Positions 30,101-37,129 of a DNA stretch of 37,129 bases are shown piece by piece (within the stretch, counting starts at the first letter, position 1; every line of letters starts with the position of its first letter). This DNA comes from Barthelona sp. PAP020. Its lineage: Eukaryota; Metamonada: BaSk clade. A program made the position numbers and the translations under genes. Location: assembly GCA_040182905.1 (NCBI GenBank), contig JARQWU010000080.1, forward strand, positions 1 to 37,129, read 5' to 3'. The notes under the pieces were generated by a model. That model made no database searches. It had not been told where the DNA came from and saw only the letters and a program-made list of their open reading frames with translations.

Positions 30101-33100
30101 CAATCTATTTTTAATTCTAATAGCATCTAAATTTGCTGAAGAATTAAAGTGAAATAATTTTGCAAAAAATCCAGTGCTATTATCCTCCATTTCATTCAAA
30201 TCAACGGTTAACTTTTCAATCAGAAAAGCAGTATTCAAAATATCTTCCTCCAAAAAATAACTGTTGGAATTAGCCTTCAATTCAATTTTACTAAACAAAG
30301 AACCAACACTTTTAAAGGAATATGTTTCTGTTTCCTCATCAAAACCAAATTTTTTTGATTTAGCAAAAATTAAGTTTTCTCTAACATGATCATTTTCAAA
30401 ATCAACCATGGTTTTTTCTGGTAAATAAATATTTGATTCTTTTTCATCAATAGAATATAAATAATTATTGCCATTGATTATGGAATGATATGATGATGAT
30501 GTTGCTGAAGAAAATGATTGAGAAGAAAGTATTCCCCTTTTATTATGACTAAAAGAAATCCCTTTCATATCATCTTTAATACCATCATCAATCATGTCAG
30601 TTGATGGTTTTGTTGTTGTATTTGTACCAATGGTCGTAGCTAAGCCTAATACTGTACCATTGCCTACAACCGTACCTGAACCTGTACTAGTACCCGTGCC
30701 TGTAGCCGTGCCTGTAGCTGTAGTGGATGAAAAATATTCTTTCAAAGAAATTTCAATCATTTGAGTAATTGTTTCCATATCAAACAAATGAGCATTTGCT
30801 AAAAGCCTATAATTTGCACTATTCAATGATGCACTATAAAAGAATAATAGAAGCAAAACCAAACCTAAACCAATAAAACAATAAATATTATTACCATTAT
30901 AAATAATAAAAAACCACACATAAATTGCAGTATATATCAAATTAAAAATGATTATTGAAAATTCTTTTGTAATATCTTCAATTTTACCATCTCTACGCAT
31001 TATTAAAGCAAGATTAAATCTGGGCGCTATATAAAAATATGAATTAAAATTACGCTCAAAAGCGCCTCTAAAAATTAAACCAACATGCAATTTAACAATC
31101 TTTAAAAAATCAAAAGAAACTAAAAACCCGATAAACATATAATTAAACAAATTTATATCGAATTCTTGAATTTCTAATAAACGAATCAGTGTAACAAAAT
31201 ATAAAGATGTGAATCCAATAAAGAAATAATTTTTCAATAGATTTGTACTTTGTTGATGATTTAAACGTTCATTATTTGCTAAAATAACAAATAATGGAAA
31301 TACAAAACACAAATTAAATAAAATGATAGAAGATATCCAAATATTACTTCTTATCATATGATTTTGAACAAAAAATTGCCAAATTACAATTATTAACATT
31401 ATGAATGACATATTAAAAAAATAAATAATGTTATGTCTATTCAACCCTTGGTTGTTATTCATTACATTAATATTAACAACTAAACCAATGAATAGAATAA
31501 ATATATAACCAATTAATACAATAGGCCAAAGAGAACGGATAAAATAAGAGTGATCCATTAAGAATTGATAGTATAAAGCAGAAAATACAGGAGTTAACCA
31601 ATGAAGGATTTCAACTGGTTTGAGAGATGTTTCAGAAGTTTCATGAAAATTAAAAGTCATCGAAAAAATCTGTAAACCGGGAATTATTAAGGAAGAAAGT
31701 ACAATACAAAAATCATTTTCAAAGTGATACCCCAAAATGATTAAAAGTAAACTAAATATAAATATGCTCAAACCAGTATAACGACGAAATATAATGATTT
31801 TTCGATAACTGCTTTCAATGCTAGTATTCAAAAATGAAACAGGAATGGTAGATGAATAATCTACAATACCATTTAATTGAAAGAAGATTCGATAGAAAAT
31901 AAGAAATGCTATTAATAGAACAAAAAAATCCATCGTGGAAAAATAAGGAAAAAATTTCAAAACTTCATTGGAAATTTGCAAAGCATTAAATATTTGATCA
32001 TCAATATGAGTGTAACGAAAAAAAACAATCAAACCAATAGAAACCAAAATTAGAAAAATCATAGAATAAAACACGTTTCTCAATGGTTTTGGTAATTTTC
32101 CATTCAAAAAATCCTCAATAAGTTCATCATTTGTGTGATTATCATTTGAGGCCTTGGTTTCTTCTGACGTAGATGCAGAAGATTGTTTCATCAAATTAAA
32201 AGTGGTCAAATCCAATTCTTCGAGAGATGAAGCATTTTGATCTCCTTTTACAGAAAAAATAAGTTCACATATCTGCATCAAATCAGATCTTGTAAACCGT
32301 TTAAGAAATCTAAGGATATAAATAACACAAAAACTGATTAATAAAAGACAATTCCAAAAGATAATCTTTTGTGAAAAAGCATCTTGATTGAAGAAATCAA
32401 TAGACCATACTTGCAATAAAATATTGAGACATATGTATAAACAACAAATAAACAGTTGATTATTAAAGACCTTGTTTTTCAAAACAGCTTTAGGGTATTC
32501 CTTCGGGAGATTTATTGAATCGTTACGATAGAAAAAGTCAACTTGGGAAGTTGCTCGATGACTTGTAGTCATCAAGTATATGACAAGCATTAACGTACCC
32601 ATATAGGCAATCAATAATGAATAAAACGTGTTCAATAATAGCATGAAAGAATAAAATAAAATTCGAGGCAAACAAGCTATAAACCCCAACGTTAAACTAT
32701 TTTTCAAATGATGGTCCAACGGTATGATCATTGGTACCAGTATATTAACAGAAGAAAGAAAAAAATAAAAGAGAACATACCTCAATTCAATAATTTCAAA
32801 ATACTCACACAAAACCATCGAATACACCATTAACAAACTGTCAATAAAACCAATGAAACAAGGAAAAATCATGGCTTTCACATAGGATTTCCATTTACTG
32901 ATTTTAAAATCAACATCTTTTAAATCATTATTGAACGATTGAATAAACTGTTTGATGCTTAAATTGGGCCAAAAAGTTAATTTGGATAAAACTCTTATTG
33001 TGATGATAGCAGCAGGTAACGAAAATCCATTTGGAACAGGAGAATATGTAGATTCACTCAAATGTGAAAAATATATGATAGAAAAATATCCAAAACCTTC

Positions 33101-33469
33101 AAAAATAAAAGAAAATACATTAAAAAACAATCTCAAATTATAAGGAGATGCAAGAAAATAAGAGACTTTTAAAAATAAAAAAATTGAAGTTACAAAACTT
33201 AAAAAACATATATATGGTGCAAAGTTTAAAAAAGGTGAAGAGCTGATTCGAAATCGATCCGGTAAAATATTAAAAGATATATAAACTTGTGTAATTACAA
33301 GATAAATTCCTGAAATAATCAAAAAAACTAAATTAATAGTTATTTTGTTGCCTAAAAATTTGAATAAATAATAATTTTTGGAAAATTGTAACAACAATCT
33401 TAAAAATATATAAAACGATAAGAAAGATGAATAAATAATAATAATATCGCTAATATTTTGTTCAACCAT
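27149..33469 (-). CDS. DEK1-like transmembrane calpain, apparently catalytically dead
   Basis: The 2106-residue length is close to plant DEK1 (about 2150). Residues 1-390 and about 485-910 are two blocks of many hydrophobic spans separated by a polar loop, as in TML-calpains. Residues 915-1650 form a Ser/Asn/Gln-rich cytosolic linker with helical segments. The C-terminal part is calpain-like: a protease-core strand/helix (ILLIKYYFNSKEEFLILDTTLP, then FIEKMLAKLAGNYGSIG; compare LLEKAYAKLHGSYEALEGG), FGVWLTMEELIDQM (compare GIFWMSWQDFQIHF), and a beta-sandwich C2-like end. The catalytic Cys position (DCWFL) reads SGYFL (Gly, residue 1661, nt 28487-28489), the HAYSV site reads as Phe/Asp near residue 1830, and NPW reads CNPN. 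DEK1 senses cell-wall or mechanical state and signals by calpain cleavage; here signalling without proteolysis is my inference. Confidence 0.75.
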   Translation of the reverse strand: MVEQNISDIIIIYSSFLSFYIFLRLLLQFSKNYYLFKFLGNKITINLVFLIISGIYLVITQVYISFNILPDRFRISSSPFLNFAPYICFLSFVTSIFLFLKVSYFLASPYNLRLFFNVFSFIFEGFGYFSIIYFSHLSESTYSPVPNGFSLPAAIITIRVLSKLTFWPNLSIKQFIQSFNNDLKDVDFKISKWKSYVKAMIFPCFIGFIDSLLMVYSMVLCEYFEIIELRYVLFYFFLSSVNILVPMIIPLDHHLKNSLTLGFIACLPRILFYSFMLLLNTFYSLLIAYMGTLMLVIYLMTTSHRATSQVDFFYRNDSINLPKEYPKAVLKNKVFNNQLFICCLYICLNILLQVWSIDFFNQDAFSQKIIFWNCLLLISFCVIYILRFLKRFTRSDLMQICELIFSVKGDQNASSLEELDLTTFNLMKQSSASTSEETKASNDNHTNDELIEDFLNGKLPKPLRNVFYSMIFLILVSIGLIVFFRYTHIDDQIFNALQISNEVLKFFPYFSTMDFFVLLIAFLIFYRIFFQLNGIVDYSSTIPVSFLNTSIESSYRKIIIFRRYTGLSIFIFSLLLIILGYHFENDFCIVLSSLIIPGLQIFSMTFNFHETSETSLKPVEILHWLTPVFSALYYQFLMDHSYFIRSLWPIVLIGYIFILFIGLVVNINVMNNNQGLNRHNIIYFFNMSFIMLIIVIWQFFVQNHMIRSNIWISSIILFNLCFVFPLFVILANNERLNHQQSTNLLKNYFFIGFTSLYFVTLIRLLEIQEFDINLFNYMFIGFLVSFDFLKIVKLHVGLIFRGAFERNFNSYFYIAPRFNLALIMRRDGKIEDITKEFSIIIFNLIYTAIYVWFFIIYNGNNIYCFIGLGLVLLLLFFYSASLNSANYRLLANAHLFDMETITQMIEISLKEYFSSTTATGTATGTGTSTGSGTVVGNGTVLGLATTIGTNTTTKPSTDMIDDGIKDDMKGISFSHNKRGILSSQSFSSATSSSYHSIINGNNYLYSIDEKESNIYLPEKTMVDFENDHVRENLIFAKSKKFGFDEETETYSFKSVGSLFSKIELKANSNSYFLEEDILNTAFLIEKLTVDLNEMEDNSTGFFAKLFHFNSSANLDAIRIKNRLVKLQKTLWELLAGQKLLEGSFFLNLVNNSNNVYRQLDFKIRKWGEQHYSTFFSGTEEFQQIKDPLLLKEMYDKFQVFRTIDKARVEQYIQTSNDVSQTILNNSINYGNFFNQESDINSEERIVGLLANSNIINLCASDILNQTSTLTSSSSNVLGETMVVINEPLHGLQKQDSFLNNDSFSLYNEDTDYQNYVTSLQHYEFDLDADLETKNPDISVEPESKSVTISISMEDHTDPQIKTQNLNNDTQIDSSQSDELKIFVYNGNEREPSFLTQKELNQQENYYNQIQIQKLKTNEEICYKTSKNKNNKSLSKLMTKEEEKKRQQTISLKRDLKNYLQRVSKHLNTIVKLRELLSVAKPQDFNSIFPIFINLELSFDELVELLIDCLSTENYSKYTLQLVGKKYQKIRSSLKQVYHSLKSSEQNSIQSSIVMSVNEKHKTKKTKRKNSVLYLNELKKDSHDKLASATLRFCRLAKECRKAGELYQDSEDDSLFFDDNNQPIQFKNINEYLSSSNSKNNFKFHQLKPLNKGYSYKPLISGYFLNHIFSSQHQDFLQCLNNIIVRADFQSGILLIKYYFNSKEEFLILDTTLPNEIIGRLLSVDNHFDWSLMTAAFIEKMLAKLAGNYGSIGRLFTEIKFLRIITGSYENIWIPALIQPSDINDFCNTINWSTYLPHYSTICTTKSQSQSQSQNRDDKLPLSDIGLPFSFDFFIDYLYDTNIDGSRCTFFHLIPCNPNVNVAEHFTGLYNEKSFKWTRKLNNQLNSGLKDRNLINPLNNGLSKSSQHSQEMYDNLSTTSDTLTNSLSFGVWLTMEELIDQMSVVINFANYRLFRHCVSFGQIIGKNVQIFDPNNSLLFQAPQHTLSITNFRNYGSNNTIDLFIDFTQLFLNTSTPSNAADNSISIVLGLFSHHNIPITSMHEMSLITDLIYLKPIACNIVRVNITIEQASNLVSILPFVSNQEDECRYCLKIYSNQCDLDVSLSVL
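28033..28056 (-). repeat. Four-copy hexanucleotide repeat in the calpain-like gene
   Basis: Four perfect tandem GAGATT units (plus-strand reading) encode a Ser-Gln repeat in a surface loop of the calpain-like core, between the conserved helix and the His-region strand. It is an in-frame microsatellite, so copy-number change would alter loop length without a frameshift. Confidence 0.85.
30650..30725 (-). repeat. Degenerate in-frame Thr-Gly minisatellite
   Basis: A run of imperfect 6- and 12-nt units related to GCTACAGGCACG (minus strand) encodes a (Thr/Ala/Ser)-Gly-Thr tract in the linker just after the last membrane block. It is noticeably richer in G+C than its surroundings. Confidence 0.75.
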
Positions 33470-33948
33470 CCAAATTCACATAATTGATGTCTTATGGCAA
33501 AATATCCCTTCCTTTCTTTTTTTTCTTCCAAACTGATTTTTTCAAGACCTTTTCTTTTTCAGAATTGGATGAGAAACATTTTACAAAATACAATATTAAA
33601 TTTGGTGATATAGTTTGATGAAATTAATATGAACTATTCTGCCTGATGTATTTTTTTCCAAAATTTTTTATAATATTCACAGATTATTATCAATTATATA
33701 AATTCTCAACGCTTTGGCATTCTTTAACTTTTTAAAGGATAGAAGGGTTCTTTCTGAAATTGATTGCCATCTCTTATAAATCAGTTTTGTGGATAAAATT
33801 TAGTTATTTTAGATTTATTGTTTCATAATATGACAATTTAGCAAATGCTGTATTGTACTTTCCCAAGAACCAATTTTTATTGGATTTCCAATTCTTCAAT
33901 ATCCATTAAAAATACTCAAAAAATAAATCACCTGTTTTTAATTTATGA
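33470..33948. other. Gap upstream of the calpain-like gene with acceptor-like sites
   Basis: This 479-bp gap lies between the calpain-like start and the TSR1 stop codon. It must contain the calpain-like promoter and the TSR1 terminator. Plus-strand acceptor-like sites CTTTTTCAG (ending 33562) and ATATTCACAG (ending 33682) flank short open stretches that join in frame (ELDEKHFTKYNIKF, then YYQLYKFSTLW, stop at 33735). No start exon is identifiable, so it may be chance. Confidence 0.25.
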
Positions 33949-36270
33949 TCATTCCATTAAATGTTTGATTTCTTCAAAAGTTTCTACTTCTTCAAACTTC
34001 CTTTCATCAGAATCCAAAGGAACAATACGAGGTTCTTTGTCAATGTTCAACACATATTGAGTGTTGAATTCGGGGAATCTACGTCTGTATAAAGAAAGAC
34101 AAACAGTATCATGTGGTTGAATTATTTTGTTGAATTTAGCTTTGAATACACCATGTGTACCAATTGGCTTCATAATTTTACCATTGAGTCCATACTTAGT
34201 CCACAAATCAATCTTTTGGAAATATCTCACATCATCTGCAGAAAAAAACATATATTTAATCCTGCAAATATTCCCTTTGCTCTTGATGGGATTACCGGTA
34301 ATTATGGCCTTTTCAATAACAAGCGCATCAGGATCAGTTGAAAAGACGGTACCGAATCCAAAGTACAAAGGTTCCATTTCAGGTTGAGCCAATTCAACAC
34401 CTGAATGTTCCGGAATTTCTTCTTCATCATTTTCTTCCTCAATGTCAGAAGTGTCATTATCCTCCTTCGAACCACTATCTTTCATATTATCTTCGTTGGG
34501 TAAATAATAGGCAATCAAAGGTGTGTCATTCAAAGTGAATGGAGCGTAAAAAGACCAAATGTACTGACGTTCATCATCATGCATAAATTTGGCGTATTTC
34601 AACTTGTCACACCTTGAAAGTTGCTCACTATAGAGAGGGTTTATAATGTACTTTCTGAACCCCAAATAAACAACAAATTGAGCGTTCTCAGCAATTGCCC
34701 CTTCAACGTAACGACTATCTCGAGTGATTCTAGCATGCAACATGGTCATTTTAGTTTCATAACGCAATAGATTGAAAATTGTAAGGGGTGTTTCAATATC
34801 AAACAAAGGAACATCAGATAGAACCATTCTTACATATTCACCACATGGAATCACTGTTTCTTCCTCTTTGATACGCTTTTGAGCACGTAAATAATTCTGG
34901 AATCGAATAATTCTCTGATAATCAGTGGGTAACATCTGATTAACATCCCAGTGATCCTTTTTAAAAGATTTCAACCCAACCCAATAACGAAAATGCTCAG
35001 CTGCTGGAACATCAACGGGAACATCTACTTCATCAGGAAATTCAAAATCCTCATATTCACGTCTTTCCAATTCCCACTGCTTTCTTAACAGTTCATTGTT
35101 CAGATCATCTGAATCAACATCTGATTCATATTCTGAATCATTTTCCATCTCACTGTCAGAAAAAGGATTAAGATCATCTGCAGTAATTTTGTCGTCTGTT
35201 TCTTGATAATTTTCATCTGAAATGTCACTATTACTGTCAGAAACCCTATCGCTGTGATCAATAATATGATTGCGTTCATTTTCTTCTTGTTTCAAATCAT
35301 CTGTAAATAACCAACGGGCAGTGGTTTCAGCCATACCCTTAGGTAATCTCATTCTTTCTTTTTTGATATAATCATCAGTAATTTCTGCCTGTTCCGCCTC
35401 TAAATCATCAACTTCATATTCTGAAAAAACGTCATCAACATGTTCATCTTGAAAGAACAACTGTCCATTCATAACATCAACTTTTTTTGTAATATATGGG
35501 TTTTCAATAATTTCAATAGATTTCGCCATGTAATCACCATAATTAACAATATGCATTGCAGTATTTGGATTAAGTCCATGATATCCTCGAACATATCCTT
35601 CAACAACCAATTCACTATTGTCATTGAACTGTTGTTTGTCCACCAACAACCAACTGCGATTGTTACGCCATGTAAGTTCCAACTCAACAGGAGATTGTGA
35701 ATAGAAGCGCCAAAAGCTTGTAATATCAGATTTACTGTCTGTAAACACACGAATCTTGGTGTGGAAAACCTTGGTAATTAGATCTTCATAGTTTCTTTTC
35801 AAAGTGTTGATTTCTTTGTTATTCATTCCATCTGTATTCATAATCATGCAAAATATTTGTTCTGCTCCTTGTTGTTGTAAAACGTCCAAGAATAAAATGG
35901 ACTCTTCCTCATCAAAAAAACTATCTCTGTCAAACACCAACAAAATTGAATCTGCAACAAGAGAATATTGTAATATAGAATCAATATTATATTCACAGAC
36001 ATAACAACTGCTGAAAAAATTTCTTTGATTCTTTATAGTGAAATAACTTATTCCATGTTCAGTTATTCCTTTTGATTCTATATTGGAATCAAATATATGT
36101 TCTATAGATATATTTGATGTGGTTAATGGGACTATGGTTAAATGTTTGGAGGCTTGATTCGATTTTCTCATCTTATCTAAACGTTTTTTACGTTCCTCTT
36201 TGATACGCATCTTTGTTTGATTTTTTCGAACTTCTTTGAAATTTTTCGCTTGTTTCTTAAAGGTCACCAT
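33949..36270 (-). CDS. TSR1: TSR1, 40S pre-ribosome maturation factor
   Basis: The 773-residue protein matches TSR1, the Bms1-related, GTPase-like but inactive factor that sits on cytoplasmic pre-40S particles and blocks premature subunit joining. The N-terminus is basic (FKKQAKNFKEVRKNQTKMRI). A G-like domain follows, then GYVRGYHGLNPNTAMHIVNYGDYMAK (compare GYVRGQTLNVNRLLHIVGYGDFQMK) and a long acidic Ser/Asp/Glu region. The conserved C-terminal half contains FPDEVDVPVDVPAAEHFRYW (compare FPDEVDTPRDVAARIRFQKY), a GLKSFKKDHWD motif, RYMFFSADDVRYFQKIDLWT and GTHGVFKAKF. The normal family length is about 800. I start at the ATG at 36270 (MVTFKKQAK) because the upstream ATG at 36312 adds only a hydrophobic T-rich leader (MIIFFSLFCFLIFI). 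Only 56 bp separate it from the RRP36 stop. Confidence 0.94.
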   Translation of the reverse strand: MVTFKKQAKNFKEVRKNQTKMRIKEERKKRLDKMRKSNQASKHLTIVPLTTSNISIEHIFDSNIESKGITEHGISYFTIKNQRNFFSSCYVCEYNIDSILQYSLVADSILLVFDRDSFFDEEESILFLDVLQQQGAEQIFCMIMNTDGMNNKEINTLKRNYEDLITKVFHTKIRVFTDSKSDITSFWRFYSQSPVELELTWRNNRSWLLVDKQQFNDNSELVVEGYVRGYHGLNPNTAMHIVNYGDYMAKSIEIIENPYITKKVDVMNGQLFFQDEHVDDVFSEYEVDDLEAEQAEITDDYIKKERMRLPKGMAETTARWLFTDDLKQEENERNHIIDHSDRVSDSNSDISDENYQETDDKITADDLNPFSDSEMENDSEYESDVDSDDLNNELLRKQWELERREYEDFEFPDEVDVPVDVPAAEHFRYWVGLKSFKKDHWDVNQMLPTDYQRIIRFQNYLRAQKRIKEEETVIPCGEYVRMVLSDVPLFDIETPLTIFNLLRYETKMTMLHARITRDSRYVEGAIAENAQFVVYLGFRKYIINPLYSEQLSRCDKLKYAKFMHDDERQYIWSFYAPFTLNDTPLIAYYLPNEDNMKDSGSKEDNDTSDIEEENDEEEIPEHSGVELAQPEMEPLYFGFGTVFSTDPDALVIEKAIITGNPIKSKGNICRIKYMFFSADDVRYFQKIDLWTKYGLNGKIMKPIGTHGVFKAKFNKIIQPHDTVCLSLYRRRFPEFNTQYVLNIDKEPRIVPLDSDERKFEEVETFEEIKHLME

Positions 36271-36326
36271 GATAAAAATTAAAAAACAAAACAAAGAAAA
36301 AAAAATTATCATAAAGACTATAATTT

Positions 36327-36869
36327 TTACTTAAAAGAAGTGGGAAAAGACTTTTTTATTTTATCCATTTGTCTTTTATCCTGTTGAGTTTTCTTTTTTT
36401 GTTTTTTTTCAACGTATTTTCTCAAAGCACCTTTCTTCTTTAAATCATCATATTGTTCTATTAATAAACGTCTTCGAATATCAGACCTCTTTAAATATTG
36501 TGGTTTATGTCCAGTTTCTTTCATTCTTTTCAATTCATCTTTAACATGATCCTTTTGAATATCTCTCATTCTTTGTCTTCTTTTTACTGATTTTTGTTGT
36601 TGTTGAGCTCTTGTCAATTGGCCTTGAAGATCTTTCTGTTTCGTTAAACTTTTGACTTTTTTAATTGATTTTTGCAAATCCACAATTTCCTTATCTTTCT
36701 TTTCAGATAAAAATGAATAATCTTGCCTGAATTTCTCTTCTTTCAATTCTCCAGAAAGCTCATCAAACCTTGGATCTCGAACTCTTCTTTTCTGTAAATG
36801 TGGAAAATGAACAACTTGCTGGATTTCTTTTGGTCTTTGTCTGCAACTTTCTTCTAAAGGCTCTTTCAT
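36327..36869 (-). CDS. RRP36: RRP36, small-subunit processome factor
   Basis: The 180-residue, strongly basic, helical protein carries the RRP36 hallmarks: RRVRDPRFDELSG (about 28-40), YSFLSEKKDKEI, and the C-terminal signature GHKPQYLKRSDIRRRLL (compare GHRPYFLKKSEQRQLAL) with a Lys-rich end. RRP36 works in the 90S/SSU processome in early cleavages of 18S rRNA precursors in the nucleolus. It lies directly upstream of TSR1 on the same strand, which may reflect co-expression of small-subunit assembly factors or simply gene packing. The first ATG is used; the leader is A/T-rich. Confidence 0.9.
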   Translation of the reverse strand: MKEPLEESCRQRPKEIQQVVHFPHLQKRRVRDPRFDELSGELKEEKFRQDYSFLSEKKDKEIVDLQKSIKKVKSLTKQKDLQGQLTRAQQQQKSVKRRQRMRDIQKDHVKDELKRMKETGHKPQYLKRSDIRRRLLIEQYDDLKKKGALRKYVEKKQKKKTQQDKRQMDKIKKSFPTSFK

Positions 36870-37030
36870 CCAAAAAAAATAAAATAAAAATAAAAATGAA
36901 AATTGTCAATGATTTAATTGTTACCCCTTCAAAAAAAAATTTGAAATTGATGATTTTATGAATAATAAGTGTAAAAAATGTAAGAAAATGAAAAATGAAA
37001 AATAATTCATCCAAACATCAATAAACCAAA

Positions 37031-37129
37031 TTATTGATCTGGATTTGTGTATGCAACTGCTGTTCTAACTTTGTGAATTTTTGTGTCAATGGTTCTAAGG
37101 GAAACTAATTGAGCATTTTTAATCTCTTT
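37031..37129 (-). CDS. 3' end of an unidentified gene, truncated by the window edge
   Basis: A minus-strand frame is open from the window edge to a TAA at 37031-37033. It gives 32 residues with coding-like composition (contains QLVSLRTIDTKIHKVRTAVAYTNPDQ before the stop, shown here in part by its ends). It has the same orientation as RRP36, with 160 bp between the two genes. The fragment is too short to identify. Confidence 0.5.
   Translation of the reverse strand, partial: KEIKNAQLVSLRTIDTKIHKVRTAVAYTNPDQ

Noticed and set aside
36763-37014. 83-codon minus-strand frame overlapping the RRP36 N-terminus
   Set aside because: Different frame from RRP36, and mostly Phe/Ile from the T-rich leader.

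Overview
The window is AT-rich eukaryotic nuclear DNA using the standard code (TAA, TAG and TGA all end reading frames here). Proteins are long, almost all recognisable genes are free of introns, and many gaps are only 50-200 bp. The gene set (dynein-type heavy chain, a TMEM216/TMEM17-family transition-zone protein, CCDC146/MBO2, an ESCRT-III subunit, three nucleolar ribosome-biogenesis factors) indicates a free-standing protist that builds, or recently built, a cilium or flagellum. I cannot assign the lineage. The trichomonad Inr element is not consistently present upstream of start codons. A heterolobosean or a flagellated metamonad would fit, but this is inference.

Layout. (1) 2-8572 plus: 5'-truncated, highly divergent dynein heavy chain with an acidic Ser/Asp insert. 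(2) 9147-22935 minus, a co-directional block: WD40 protein, giant type I membrane protein with a degenerate 5'-nucleotidase head, RRP8 methyltransferase, DHHC palmitoyltransferase, TMEM216-family protein, CHMP3/VPS24 and a short orphan. (3) 23095-26515 plus: DWNN-only RBBP6-like protein and CCDC146. (4) 27149-37129 minus: DEK1-like membrane calpain, TSR1, RRP36 and the 3' end of another gene. Five gaps of 378-681 bp carry splice-like signals and possibly one small spliced gene (10534-10911).

Functional themes. Ciliary genes: the dynein-like chain, TMEM216 family and CCDC146. Small-subunit and nucleolar rRNA maturation: RRP8, TSR1 and RRP36. Membrane and protein traffic: DHHC and CHMP3. The most striking observation is that three of the four largest genes look like pseudoenzymes. 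The dynein has lost recognisable P-loops at AAA2-AAA4, the calpain lacks the catalytic Cys and His, and the nucleotidase head has lost nearly all metal ligands. All three keep long intact reading frames, so they are probably functional proteins whose enzymatic activity was lost, not decayed genes. All family assignments are by eye; no search was run.
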